Source: JAGNZR01 sp051646055 (GTDB lineage: Bacteria; Fusobacteriota; Fusobacteriia; Fusobacteriales; Fusobacteriaceae). Taken from it: a stretch of 64,000 nucleotides of DNA. The position numbers and the translations under genes were made by a program. The number at the start of each line of letters is the position of its first letter. Positions within the stretch are counted from its first letter, which is position 1. The stretch spans positions 30,409 to 94,408 of the forward strand of contig JBOFCM010000169.1 in NCBI GenBank assembly GCA_051646055.1. Direction: 5' to 3'. The notes beneath the pieces were generated by a model. That model was not told the DNA's origin. It did not search any database and was given only the letters and a program-made list of their open reading frames with translations. Shown here piece after piece: positions 35,541 through 44,790 of the stretch.

Positions 35541-37130
35541 TTAGTGAGATACTCCCATTTTAAATAATTCTTCATTATAAATATCTGCTTGTTTACGTGA
35601 CAACAATAAAACAATAACATCTCCAGCTAGAATTCGACTATTTCCTCTTGGGATATATTCGGTTTCAGCTCTTCTAATTGCAATAACAAGAGAATTTTTA
35701 GGCCAATTAACTTCTTTGATTAATTTATTTTCAAGCTCAGAATCAGCAGAAACGGGAATACAGATAATTGTTTTTTCCATCTGTTCGTGACGTTCCTCTT
35801 CTAAATCATCATCAATTTTCTTTTTAGGCATTCTTTCATAAAGGATTTCATATATCGGTTCAAGTTTCAGTAGTTCAGTAATGTAGTAAGCAACAATTGA
35901 AACAGTTGCTATAGCCAAAAGATGATCAAAACTTCCAGTCATTTCAAGGATAAGAATAACTCCAGTTATAGGTGCTCTAACAACAGCAACAAAAAATCCA
36001 GCCATACCCAAAATCATGTAATGTATTATAAATTCATGACCTAAACCAAATCCAGAGACAAGTATTAGGGCATATATTTTACCAAGTATAGCTCCTAACA
36101 CTAACATCGGAAGGAAGATACCACCTTGGAATCCTGTTGCATAAGATATTGTAGTAAAAAATAGCTTAACTATAAATAAAAATAGTAAAAATAATATTGT
36201 TTGGTTAATATGAGGCATCTCTTCAACTAAATGATGTCCACCACCAGCCATATCAGGCATAACAAAACATATAATGAAGGATAAAGTCATGACTGAAGAT
36301 ATTTTAAAAGCTCTAGGAAGTTTAATATCTCTGAAAATATCTTGTGTTTTAGTCAAAGAAACAGTAAATAATTTTCCAAAGAAAGCTAATATAATACCAA
36401 AAGCAATGAAAAATAAAAATTGTAAATAAGGATTTACATTCGTTGGATATTTTGTATATAAATCAAAAGATGGTTTCATATCGAATATTCTTCTAGATAC
36501 AAAGTTAGAGCAAATACTCGCCAAAAATGTACATATAATAAGCTTAGATGAAAAGAAACGATGTAGCTCTTCCATGCTGAATATTACTCCTGATAAAGGG
36601 GCTCCAAATGCACCAGCTAAGCCGGCACTAGATCCAGCTGTCACAAGATATTTTTCATCAACATAATCTCTTTTAAATATCTTTGTGAATCCATAACCAA
36701 TATAAGAACCAAGTTGTACAGAGGGGCCCTCTCTACCAAGGGATAAACCGGCACCTATGCCAAGTAATCCTCCGAAAAATTTGACCAAAAGTTCTTTTGG
36801 CCAAAACAAATAATCAAGCTTCCTTAAAATTAAAGCTTTAACTTGAGGAATACCACTTCCTCCAGTTGTTGGAAATTTTTTAGAGATATAATCTACAAAA
36901 AGTCCAATGGCAATAAAAATCAACCAAATGAAAATAAGTTTACCCGGATTTGTTAAAAGATCTTTGTTAATATACCTATTTCGAAGTATTTCTGCAAAAG
37001 ATAGTCCATATCTATATAACGATACAGTAATACCAGTTACAATACCCACTAAAATTGAAAGACCAAACAATCCTTTATTTCCTTTTTGGAGAAGTTCAAC
37101 ATGATTTTGAATATCTTTTTTACTATTCAT
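35541..37130 (-). CDS. ClC-type chloride transporter with TrkA-C domain
   Basis: A 529-residue protein. The ClC core has GSGIPQ (near 95), GREGPSVQLG with the gating glutamate (near 135), GFQGGIFLP (near 340) and a conserved tyrosine in PIYEILYER. The FSMEELHRF segment keeps the inner proton-pathway glutamate, so this is likely an H+/Cl- antiporter rather than a channel; the GSGIP signature argues against the fluoride-specific branch. A C-terminal TrkA-C-like domain (about 450-525) may bind a ligand. ATG follows AAGGAG; promoter at 37164-37192. Confidence 0.92.
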   Translation of the reverse strand: MNSKKDIQNHVELLQKGNKGLFGLSILVGIVTGITVSLYRYGLSFAEILRNRYINKDLLTNPGKLIFIWLIFIAIGLFVDYISKKFPTTGGSGIPQVKALILRKLDYLFWPKELLVKFFGGLLGIGAGLSLGREGPSVQLGSYIGYGFTKIFKRDYVDEKYLVTAGSSAGLAGAFGAPLSGVIFSMEELHRFFSSKLIICTFLASICSNFVSRRIFDMKPSFDLYTKYPTNVNPYLQFLFFIAFGIILAFFGKLFTVSLTKTQDIFRDIKLPRAFKISSVMTLSFIICFVMPDMAGGGHHLVEEMPHINQTILFLLFLFIVKLFFTTISYATGFQGGIFLPMLVLGAILGKIYALILVSGFGLGHEFIIHYMILGMAGFFVAVVRAPITGVILILEMTGSFDHLLAIATVSIVAYYITELLKLEPIYEILYERMPKKKIDDDLEEERHEQMEKTIICIPVSADSELENKLIKEVNWPKNSLVIAIRRAETEYIPRGNSRILAGDVIVLLLSRKQADIYNEELFKMGVSH

Positions 37131-37163
37131 AAAATCTCCTTAAAATATATTTTAGCAATCCGA

Positions 37164-37192
37164 ATAATAACATAAAACTTATAAAAAGTAAA
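37164..37192 (-). promoter_or_regulatory. Promoter of clc gene
   Basis: Minus strand TTTACT (37187-37192), 17 bases, TATTAT (37164-37169), about 34 bases before the ATG. Confidence 0.5.
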
Positions 37193-37310
37193 GTACAGGT
37201 GAACGAAAGCTAAAGTTTTTTAATTTAAATAATACAAACTCATTTATAATTCATTAAAAATTTTTCTTAAAATTTGAAATATTAGCTGAATATTGTATTT
37301 AAGATTGAAG

Positions 37311-37334
37311 ATAAATAAATAAATAAATAAATAA
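37311..37334. repeat. Tetranucleotide repeat (ATAA)6
   Basis: Six exact ATAA units. It lies immediately past the galE terminator hairpin, about 180 bases upstream of the clc start and about 120 bases upstream of its predicted -35 box. Confidence 0.9.
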
Positions 37335-37363
37335 AAAGACCACCCCTTGGGATAGTCTTTTTC
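37335..37363 (-). terminator. Terminator after galE
   Basis: Imperfect hairpin AAAGACTATCCC / GGGTGGTCTTT with a 3-base loop, followed on the minus strand by TTTTTATTTATTT. Confidence 0.7.
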
Positions 37364-37391
37364 AAAAAATTTAAACAGTAAACTCTATTTT

Positions 37392-38381
37392 TTATTTCTG
37401 AATCATTTTTTCTCTCTCCATAAAATTCCAAGCTGTAGAAATTATCTTATTTACATCTGTATAAATAGGCTTCCATCCTAGTATCTTTCTAGCTTTTTCG
37501 CTTCCTGCTACTACTGAAGCAGGATCACCTGGACGACGTTCTACAAAAGTTGCCAGTATAGGATGATGAGTAACTTTTCTTGCTCCTTCCAGCATTTCAA
37601 GCACAGTAAATCCATTTCCGTTTCCAAGATTATATATTCCACTTATATTTTTTTCTAAAGCTGGAAGTGCAAGGACATGGGCTCTTACTAAATCTACAAC
37701 ATGAATATAATCTCTTATTCCCGTACCATCTTTAGTAGGATAATCGTTTCCATAGATTTCCAACCTATCTCTTTGACCACTTGCCACCTGAAGAAGTATC
37801 GATATAAGAGCCGTTACTCCATCACCTTTTTGACCAATCGGATATTTCTCATGGGCTCCTCCTACATTAAAATATCTAAAAATCGAGTAATTTATTCCAT
37901 ATGCTTTAGCTGCATCTATTATTACTTTTTCTGCCATCAGTTTACTCATTCCATAGGGATTTATTGGGTTTTGAGGATATTCTTCAGTTACCAATCCTTC
38001 TCCTTTTACTTCTCCGTAAACAGCAGCAGTTGAAGAGAAAACTATATTTTTTACAGAGTATTTTCTCATAACTTCTATCATATTCATTACTCCATAGCTA
38101 TTATTAAGGTAGTACATATTGGGTTCTTCTACACTTTCTCCTACTTTGATATATCCAGCAAAATGCATCACCGCATCTATTTTATTCTCCATAAAAATAT
38201 CCTCAAAGCTAGAAATCTCCCTTACATCTCCTAAATAAAATTTGGCTCTGCTGTCCACTAGTTCTCTATAACCATTTTCAAGATTATCCAATACAATAAC
38301 CTCATAGCCCGAATCCAATAGTTCAACTACTGCATGACTACCTATGTATCCCGCTCCTCCTGTAACTAAAACTGTTTTCAT
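37392..38381 (-). CDS. galE: UDP-glucose 4-epimerase GalE
   Basis: A 329-residue short-chain dehydrogenase-type epimerase interconverting UDP-glucose and UDP-galactose. The NAD motif GGAGYIGSH is at residues 8-16, the catalytic Y-x3-K reads YGMSK near 147, and SSTAAVYG carries the serine/threonine. It sits 15 bases after a glycosyltransferase-deacetylase gene and should feed UDP-galactose (or UDP-GalNAc) to surface glycan synthesis; galU is elsewhere in this window. Confidence 0.94.
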   Translation of the reverse strand: MKTVLVTGGAGYIGSHAVVELLDSGYEVIVLDNLENGYRELVDSRAKFYLGDVREISSFEDIFMENKIDAVMHFAGYIKVGESVEEPNMYYLNNSYGVMNMIEVMRKYSVKNIVFSSTAAVYGEVKGEGLVTEEYPQNPINPYGMSKLMAEKVIIDAAKAYGINYSIFRYFNVGGAHEKYPIGQKGDGVTALISILLQVASGQRDRLEIYGNDYPTKDGTGIRDYIHVVDLVRAHVLALPALEKNISGIYNLGNGNGFTVLEMLEGARKVTHHPILATFVERRPGDPASVVAGSEKARKILGWKPIYTDVNKIISTAWNFMEREKMIQK

Positions 38382-38396
38382 TATTTCACACCCTTT

Positions 38397-40208
38397 TTAT
38401 ATTTTTTTACCACTTTTTCTTTTTTCTCTTTTTATTTTAATAAAATTATATCTTCCACTCACTTTCCTCTTAAAATTAAAAAGAGTATTTTTGGAAAACA
38501 TACCTATTCTACGTATCTCTCCTAAATCATCTGAAAAACAAACCGACCCTCTATCTGTCGCTACAACAAATTCAAAACCGCTCTCTTGAGCTATTTTTTT
38601 CACTCTTTCATCATAATCCCCATATGGATATGCAAAACTGATAGTTTTTACTCCAAGTTTTTCCTCTATCCTTTTTTTAGACTCATTTATCTCATAATCT
38701 ATCTCTTCTAGGGTAAGTTGACTGAGTCTAGGATGAGTGAGAGTATGCACTCCAAACTCTATAAGTCCCGATTCCTGCATCTCTTTTATTTCTCTGTCAT
38801 TCATAAGATTAAATTGTTTTTCTGGAGCTGTCGGGTGCTCCATATCCCATTTATTATAAGTAGCTTCTGCCATTAGGTATATAACCCCTTTAGATTTATA
38901 TTTTTTCAAAATAGGAAAAGCTACTCTGTAATTATCTTCGTATCCATCATCAAAAGTCAGTATTATTTTTTTCTTTCCTCTGTTAAATCTGTTTTTATAT
39001 CTATTTCCAGAAAGATCTGTAAAAGTTAGCGTTTCATATCCATTCTCAGCAAGGTATTTCAACTGTTCTTCAAAATCTTTTTTTAGAGTATAATTTCCAT
39101 GTACCCCTTTTTCCTCATCTCTGTCCTCTATTATTCTATGATACATAATTATAGGAATATCATATTTTTTTTTCAAAACATATGCTCTCTGATAGGTTTT
39201 TTCTATTTTAGAGATTATCTCCTCTTTAGAGAATTCTTTTTCTATCTTTTTGCGAAGAAAGTCAAGTTCCTCTCTGTTTTTTCTAAAATTCAAAGCTTGA
39301 TTCACCATTGCATTAATTTTTGAAAAATCATAATCTGTTTGAGGAGTTTCTCCTATATCTCCGAAATTAGAAGCGAGACCCATTGCTATTGTTTCCTTAT
39401 CCATAACTCCTAATAGAGAAAATTCTCCCACGGCAATCACAGGTCTTCCACTAAGTATTCCTTCTACAGCTACTCTACCAGCCCCTATTACTATATCACT
39501 TTCTCTTATGATCTGAGGGACATTATCCACATAACCTAAAAAATTCACTCTCTCTCTGAATTTTTCAAATCTTTCTGGCACTTCTTTTCCTCCAACGACT
39601 TGAACATCTAAATTTGAATTTTTCCAAAGTTCAGACAAAATATTATATGCAACATCTCCTTTAGGTCCTGAAAGTCTTCCTATTATTGAAATTTTACACT
39701 TAATATTATCGTTGATTTCTGCAAAATAATAACTTCTGCTATCAATAGGATTCCTAATTACCTCTATAGTTTCTCTCTTTACTCCTAAATCTTTTTTGAT
39801 GTGTTCTTCTATATTTTCACAGACAGGAAGAATATAGTCTCCGAAACCCTTTATCAATTTTCTAGAAAAATGAACCGGCTGTCGGCCATGTACAGTACTT
39901 ACCAATGGAATTCCAGTAATTTTACAAGCTATATTAGCGGCCCAAGAAGAAGCTCTAGAATGAGCATGAACCACCTGAATATCATTCTCTCTTATTATTT
40001 CTATAAGTTTTTTTACTTGATCCATTCTATTTTTTAAATTCCGTTTATTAAATTCTATTTTTATGTATTGAGCATCTGTAGATTTTGTCAAAGTATCCGA
40101 AACTATCCAAACATTATTTCCTCTTTCAATCAGTTCATTTGCCAGTGTCACTCCATAGACTTCAGCACCTGTAACTTCTAACTGAGAAAGCGCTATTAAT
40201 ATATTCAT
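38397..40208 (-). CDS. Fusion of GT4 glycosyltransferase and polysaccharide deacetylase
   Basis: A 603-residue protein in one frame. Residues 1-345 form a GT-B glycosyltransferase of family 4 type (TGAEVYGVTLANEL, VVHAHSRASSW, SIIGRLSGPKGD, GAGRVAVEGILSGRPVIAV). Residues 360-600 form a NodB-like carbohydrate deacetylase: TFDDGYEDN supplies the catalytic Asp and a metal Asp, HTLTHPRL the two metal histidines, FAYPYGDYD the later motif. No signal peptide, so the deacetylase would act in the cytoplasm on what the transferase makes. ATG 40208 has GGGAGG five bases upstream. galE follows. Confidence 0.88.
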   Translation of the reverse strand: MNILIALSQLEVTGAEVYGVTLANELIERGNNVWIVSDTLTKSTDAQYIKIEFNKRNLKNRMDQVKKLIEIIRENDIQVVHAHSRASSWAANIACKITGIPLVSTVHGRQPVHFSRKLIKGFGDYILPVCENIEEHIKKDLGVKRETIEVIRNPIDSRSYYFAEINDNIKCKISIIGRLSGPKGDVAYNILSELWKNSNLDVQVVGGKEVPERFEKFRERVNFLGYVDNVPQIIRESDIVIGAGRVAVEGILSGRPVIAVGEFSLLGVMDKETIAMGLASNFGDIGETPQTDYDFSKINAMVNQALNFRKNREELDFLRKKIEKEFSKEEIISKIEKTYQRAYVLKKKYDIPIIMYHRIIEDRDEEKGVHGNYTLKKDFEEQLKYLAENGYETLTFTDLSGNRYKNRFNRGKKKIILTFDDGYEDNYRVAFPILKKYKSKGVIYLMAEATYNKWDMEHPTAPEKQFNLMNDREIKEMQESGLIEFGVHTLTHPRLSQLTLEEIDYEINESKKRIEEKLGVKTISFAYPYGDYDERVKKIAQESGFEFVVATDRGSVCFSDDLGEIRRIGMFSKNTLFNFKRKVSGRYNFIKIKREKRKSGKKI

Positions 40209-40223
40209 TATTGCCTCCCGAGG

Positions 40224-40254
40224 CTTGAAATTTTCAAGTAGCAATCTGCTACTT
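40224..40254 (-). promoter_or_regulatory. Two adjacent perfect hairpins in leader of the fusion gene
   Basis: CTTGAAA-T-TTTCAAG (40224-40238) and AAGTAGCA-ATC-TGCTACTT (40236-40254) are back to back and end just above the GGGAGG site. They could be an operator or a leader control element. No T tract follows, so they are not a plain terminator. Confidence 0.35.
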
Positions 40255-40268
40255 CACCATATTCTATC

Positions 40269-40312
40269 AAAAAGACCGAGAAATTTCAAACATGAAAATT
40301 CTCGGTCTTTTT
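40269..40312 (-). terminator. Terminator after NhaC-type gene
   Basis: Long stem AAAAAGACCGAGAAATTTC / GAAAATTCTCGGTCTTTTT with a short loop (one mismatch). The T tract on the minus strand ends the lysine-riboswitch unit 4-45 bases past the stop. Confidence 0.85.
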
Positions 40313-40315
40313 TTT

Positions 40316-41710
40316 CTAAGCTTTAATTTCTATACTTTCAGCTTTTTCTATTGTAAATCCTGTAAATCCGTATATCATCGAGATTAATGGACATAGATAA
40401 TTAAGAAAACAATATGGAACATATGCCCAAGGTGCAACACCTAAAGCTCCTATCATAGTCGCCCCGCAGGTATTCCATGGTATTAGTGCTGATGTTATTG
40501 TTCCTGAATCTTCAAGACATCTAGAAAGGTTTTTTGGGGCCAATCCTCTTTCTTCAAAAGTACTCTTGTACATTCTTCCTGTTATAACTATTGAAAGATA
40601 CTGATCTCCTGCTACAGTATTTACAAATATCGGTGTCATAAGAGTCGCAAATATAAGTCTTCCAGTTGTTGTTGCATATTTAAGAACCGAACCTGCAAGA
40701 GTCCCCAGCATTCCAGATTTTTCCATAATTCCTCCGAATATCATTGCACAGAGAATAAGAGAAACTGTCCACATCATAGAATCCATCCCCCCTCTATTCA
40801 AAAGTTCATCCACCATAACCATTCCGCTTTCATTTTCATATCCGTAGTGAAGCGCTGACATCACATCTGCAAATCCCTTCCCCTGAAAAATCATGGCTCC
40901 TATACCTCCAAATATAGATCCCAAGAACAGTCCCGGAATTGCAGGCATTTTTAAAATTATGAGCCCAATAACAATCACTGGTATCATGAGTAAAAATGGA
41001 CTGATATTAAAATTTCGATTTATTGTAGACAGTATAGCATCTATATCTGAAGCTGTAACTGCTCCCACACTATTTCTCATACCAAGAAATGTGAAAATTC
41101 CAAGAGTTATAATATATGCAGGTACTGTAGTATAAAGCATATGCTTTATATGATCAAAAAGGTTGGCTCCGGCCATAGCAGGTGCCAGATTGGTTGTATC
41201 TGAAAGAGGTGATAACTTATCTCCGAAGTAAGCTCCTGATATAATAGCACCTGCAATTATATTTCTATCTATTCCAAACCCCTCTCCTATACCGATGAGA
41301 GCCACTCCTACTGTGGATGCAGTGGCCCATGAGCTTCCTATTGAGATGGAAACTATTGAACATATTACCACTGTAAGAGGTAAAAATGCCGATGGATTTA
41401 TAATCTTTAATCCATAATATATCATAGATGGAACTATTCCAGAAAGTATCCAAGTTCCAATAACCATACCTATAATTAAAAGGATTATAACTGCTCCCAT
41501 AGACATCTTTATTGTATTAACTACCCCCTCTTCAAGTTCATCCCAAGTTATTCCACCACCAATCTTTGCTATGACTGCTGCAAACATCCCTGATATAAAG
41601 ATAGGGATATGTACATCTATTTCAGCTATCTGAACTGCATAAAAAAGTGCCCCTATTAAAAATATTACTGGTAACACAGCATATCCTAATCTAATTTTTT
41701 TGTGTGACAT
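40316..41710 (-). CDS. nhaC: NhaC-family transporter, probably lysine uptake (LysW type)
   Basis: A 464-residue polytopic membrane protein of the NhaC Na+/H+ antiporter superfamily (SIGSSWATASTVGVALIGIGEGFG, GAYFGDKLSPLSDTTNLAPA, and NTVAGDQYLSIVITGRMYK are family segments). A lysine riboswitch with terminator lies directly upstream, so expression should fall when lysine is abundant. NhaC-like proteins under this riboswitch have been proposed as lysine transporters (called LysW in comparative genomics). Thus lysine import is the best functional guess, although homology alone would suggest Na+/H+ antiport. ATG follows GGAGGAG. Confidence 0.88.
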   Translation of the reverse strand: MSHKKIRLGYAVLPVIFLIGALFYAVQIAEIDVHIPIFISGMFAAVIAKIGGGITWDELEEGVVNTIKMSMGAVIILLIIGMVIGTWILSGIVPSMIYYGLKIINPSAFLPLTVVICSIVSISIGSSWATASTVGVALIGIGEGFGIDRNIIAGAIISGAYFGDKLSPLSDTTNLAPAMAGANLFDHIKHMLYTTVPAYIITLGIFTFLGMRNSVGAVTASDIDAILSTINRNFNISPFLLMIPVIVIGLIILKMPAIPGLFLGSIFGGIGAMIFQGKGFADVMSALHYGYENESGMVMVDELLNRGGMDSMMWTVSLILCAMIFGGIMEKSGMLGTLAGSVLKYATTTGRLIFATLMTPIFVNTVAGDQYLSIVITGRMYKSTFEERGLAPKNLSRCLEDSGTITSALIPWNTCGATMIGALGVAPWAYVPYCFLNYLCPLISMIYGFTGFTIEKAESIEIKA

Positions 41711-41753
41711 AGTTTCTCCTCCAAAAAATTTTATTTTGAATTCCTTTTTAGAA

Positions 41754-41780
41754 TTAAAAAAGGCAGACCACTGTCTGCCG
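41754..41780 (-). terminator. Riboswitch expression-platform terminator
   Basis: Hairpin GGCAGAC-CACT-GTCTGCC followed on the minus strand by TTTTTTAATT, located 44 bases before the transporter ATG and after the lysine aptamer. Confidence 0.85.
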
Positions 41781-41858
41781 CAAACAACATAAAAAATTTT
41801 TAGTTAAGAGATAAAACATATAAAATCTCTTTTCAAAATCTTTCTTATAATCATAAAC

Positions 41859-42012
41859 TTCAGATAGCTCAACATTATAAATAATTATTATAATGACAGT
41901 TGTACAGCTTTTAACTGTACCCCCAATTTCTATAAATTGAAATTTCGGCGAAATCCCCTTTCATTTTTCCTAAGAAAATCTACTCTTGTCATTCGCAACC
42001 TCTACTGACTTA
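41859..42012 (-). promoter_or_regulatory. Lysine riboswitch (L box) aptamer
   Basis: On the minus strand the conserved L-box core is easy to follow: AGAGGTTGCGA, ACAAGAGTA, GAAAGGGGATTTCGCCGAAA, then two arms (GGGGTACAG/CTGTAC), ACTGTCATTAT and finally GAGCTATCTG. A terminator follows at 41754-41780, so lysine binding should stop transcription. A TATAAT box at 42034-42039 (weak -35 TTTCAT, 17 bases up) is the likely promoter. This accounts for the 400-base gap between the transporter and the Feo cluster. Confidence 0.92.
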
Positions 42013-42109
42013 ATCTTTTCTAAACTTTAACGAATTATACTTTATCTGAACTCAAAATGAAAATATATAAAATATATAAACTTTTATTTTTTTGTATATA
42101 TTCAGATTT

Positions 42110-42259
42110 TTATTTAGGACATTTTCCTCGTCCGGGGCATGTTTTGGCTTTAGAACCTGAACATCCGCATCCTTTTTTTCCAGTCATTGTCTTATATAAC
42201 GATTTGAAGGCAAAGTAGCAGATAACCGCTACTATCCCCATTATAATTAAAGTTTTCAT
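42110..42259 (-). CDS. FeoB-associated Cys-rich membrane protein
   Basis: A 49-residue protein: one membrane helix (residues 3-18), then a basic cysteine-rich tail with GCGCSGSKAKTC and a final Cys near the end (four Cys in the tail). This matches the FeoB_associated family found after feoB in many anaerobes; the exact role is unknown, perhaps metal handling or support of FeoB. ATG 42259 has GGGAG five bases upstream; it starts 28 bases after feoB. Confidence 0.88.
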   Translation of the reverse strand: MKTLIIMGIVAVICYFAFKSLYKTMTGKKGCGCSGSKAKTCPGRGKCPK

Positions 42260-42286
42260 CTGGGCTCCCCCTTTTACATGTCAAAT

Positions 42287-44476
42287 TCAAATAAAAAGCT
42301 TTCCAATTTGATATATAAGAGTAGATACTATATATGGAACTACTAGCATAACCCCTATTACAAATGTCATAAATTTTGTTCCAAACTCCTGTCTTATAGC
42401 ACTGAGAGTTACTACACAAGGGATAACTAAAAGAATAAATGCCATAAACGAATATGCTTTCAACGGTCCCAGAGGATCATTTGGCCAAAGTTCAGCTGTA
42501 GCAGCTACTATTCCTCTACTCTCCTCTTCTAATTCCTCTTCACCTGGTGCTGCAAAAAACTGCAAGATATCAAAATTAACTATTCCTATCAGAGAATCTT
42601 TAAGAGCTACTCCAAGAGACAGACCTTGCTCCGTCAAATCTTCAAAAAATGTTGTTTCTTCGTCTCTCCCTTCTTCAGTTCCAGGGGTTTCAAGAACCTG
42701 AGCCATAAATCCTACAACTATCTCCTTAGCCGCTATACTCGGTGGTATAGCTGCAACTGTTTCCCATCTATCTGCAAATCCTGTTGGTTTCAAAATAGGT
42801 GCCATAGTTTTTCCTATCGTTGCCATATATGATTTCGATGTATCTCCACCGTTAGGGAAATATGTCAACGCCCAAAGCATAACTAATACTGCCAATATTG
42901 TTGTACTGGCTTTTTTCATATACTCCGATGTTCTCTCTAAAGTTGAGTTCATTATCATCTTATAGCTCGGTATTCTATATGGTGGTAATTCTATTATCAA
43001 GGCTTTTTCATCTGCCTGAAATCCTTTAAATCTCTTCAGAAACATTCCTGTAAATATTGCTACAACTATCCCTAACATGTATAATGTCATTATTACAAAT
43101 CCTGCTTTAGAACCAAAAAATGCAGCGGCAAAAAGACCATATACTGGAAGTCTTGCACCACAAGACATAAATGGAGCCATAACTGCCGTAAGTTTTCTAG
43201 ATTTTTCATCTTCTAGAGTTCTAGTTGCATAAATAGCTGGAACAGAACATCCGAAACCTATTATCATAGGAACAAAGGCTTTTCCATTCAATCCTACACT
43301 TCTCATTATCTTATCCATAAGAAAAGCGACTCTAGACATATATCCACTTTCTTCCAAAATTGCCAAGAAGAAATACAGAAAAAGCATCAGTGGGACAAAT
43401 ACAACTATTCCCCCTACTCCTCCTATAATTCCGTCAATCACAAGGGAATTTAGCCAATCTGGAGTTCCTTCTATAAGAATTCCTACATATTTCCCTATAA
43501 AACCATTTATAAATCCATCTACCCAATCAATAAGAGGAGCTGATCCATTAAATACTATATTCATAAGAAGAGCCATTGTACCAAAAAAAAGCGGAAGCCC
43601 TAAAATTTTATTCAGAAGTATTCTATCTATCTTATCTGTGAAATCTAATCTAGACTTTAGGGATGTAGAAAGAGTCTGAGCCACTATTCCCCTTACTACT
43701 CCATATCTTTTTTCGGCAAAAACAGTTTCTACATCCTCGTCAAAACGATTCTCAATCTCTTTTACAAGATTTGAAAATTCATTACCAAGACCCACTCCAT
43801 AATCTTCCTCTATTCTTTTTATAAAATAACTGTCCCTTTCTAAAATTTTGACAGCTACAAAATTAAGAGAATATTTTTTTAATATTTCATCATACTTTGA
43901 GTCCTTCTCAATCTGCTCTTTAACTTTGGATACATCATTATTTACAAATTGCTCAAAATCTAGAGAATATTCTATTTTTTTCTCTCTTTTCTTTGCCAGC
44001 TCCATTGCTTTAGTCATAAGCTCTGTAAGACCATCTTCTTTTAGAGCTGAAGTTGTTACCACCTCTAGTCCCACCATTTCTTTGAAATTTTTCATATCCA
44101 GTCTGTATTCCAGTTTTTCAAATTCATCAAAAAAATTAAGTGCTATTACCATAGGTTTCCCTAACTCTTTTAAAAGTTCTGTCAAATATAAATTCCTCTC
44201 TATATTTGTAGCATCCAAAACATTTATAACTACATCAGGATTCTCATCTAGTATATAATCCCTAGTCACCTTTTCTTCTATAGTATATGGACTTAAACTA
44301 TATACCCCTGGTAAATCTACAAGATTTATCTCTTCTCCTTCATAAAAAAATGTTGCTTCTTTTTTCTCTACTGTTACACCAGGCCAATTTCCAACTTTAA
44401 GTTTTGATCCGGCTATGGCATTTATAAGCGCACTTTTTCCAACATTTGGATTTCCTGCAAAAGCTATTTTTATCAT
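42287..44476 (-). CDS. feoB: Ferrous iron transport protein FeoB
   Basis: A 729-residue inner-membrane Fe2+ transporter with N-terminal G domain: GNPNVGKSALINAI (G1, residues 8-21), GVTVEKKE (G2), DLPGVYSL (G3), and NVLDATN. The membrane part carries two Gate motifs (FGCSVPAIYATRTL and later IPPSIAAKEIVVGFM), and about eight or more helices. An acidic loop near 630 precedes the last helices. ATG follows GGAGAGG, 9 bases after feoA. Confidence 0.96.
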   Translation of the reverse strand: MIKIAFAGNPNVGKSALINAIAGSKLKVGNWPGVTVEKKEATFFYEGEEINLVDLPGVYSLSPYTIEEKVTRDYILDENPDVVINVLDATNIERNLYLTELLKELGKPMVIALNFFDEFEKLEYRLDMKNFKEMVGLEVVTTSALKEDGLTELMTKAMELAKKREKKIEYSLDFEQFVNNDVSKVKEQIEKDSKYDEILKKYSLNFVAVKILERDSYFIKRIEEDYGVGLGNEFSNLVKEIENRFDEDVETVFAEKRYGVVRGIVAQTLSTSLKSRLDFTDKIDRILLNKILGLPLFFGTMALLMNIVFNGSAPLIDWVDGFINGFIGKYVGILIEGTPDWLNSLVIDGIIGGVGGIVVFVPLMLFLYFFLAILEESGYMSRVAFLMDKIMRSVGLNGKAFVPMIIGFGCSVPAIYATRTLEDEKSRKLTAVMAPFMSCGARLPVYGLFAAAFFGSKAGFVIMTLYMLGIVVAIFTGMFLKRFKGFQADEKALIIELPPYRIPSYKMIMNSTLERTSEYMKKASTTILAVLVMLWALTYFPNGGDTSKSYMATIGKTMAPILKPTGFADRWETVAAIPPSIAAKEIVVGFMAQVLETPGTEEGRDEETTFFEDLTEQGLSLGVALKDSLIGIVNFDILQFFAAPGEEELEEESRGIVAATAELWPNDPLGPLKAYSFMAFILLVIPCVVTLSAIRQEFGTKFMTFVIGVMLVVPYIVSTLIYQIGKLFI

Positions 44477-44485
44477 ATCCCTCTC

Positions 44486-44728
44486 CTAAATCTCACAATT
44501 GTCACAAATTTTTTCAACAACTATATTTTCAGCATCTTGTTTTCTAATCGCAATACTATTTCCCTTTATTCTATATTCTTGAGGATCACCCATAGGAGCA
44601 TTTCTCTCTAATTTTATAATTTGACCTGCATTTATTCCCATATCTATAAGCCTCTTTTTAAGCTCTCCTATTTTCCCTATTTTTTCAATTCTTGCACATT
44701 CTCCACGATTAAGCTCTGTCAACTTCAT
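44486..44728 (-). CDS. feoA: Ferrous iron transport protein FeoA
   Basis: An 80-residue SH3-like cytosolic partner of FeoB (LNRGECARIEKI, LIDMGINAGQIIKLERNAPMGDPQEYRIKG). It ends in a C-x2-C pair (CDNC). ATG follows GGAGAG. First gene of feoA-feoB-Cys-rich protein, with a promoter at 44791-44819. Confidence 0.94.
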   Translation of the reverse strand: MKLTELNRGECARIEKIGKIGELKKRLIDMGINAGQIIKLERNAPMGDPQEYRIKGNSIAIRKQDAENIVVEKICDNCEI

Positions 44729-44790
44729 TATACTCTCCTATTTTTAATTCGATTAATATTTTGAGTTTCAAATTTTTATCTTACAATATA

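Noticed and set aside
37311..37334. CRISPR-like repeat array
   Set aside because: Simple ATAA tandem repeat without spacers; no cas gene in the window.
43848..44258. 136-codon plus-strand open frame in feoB
   Set aside because: Opposite the FeoB G domain; composition of an antisense shadow.
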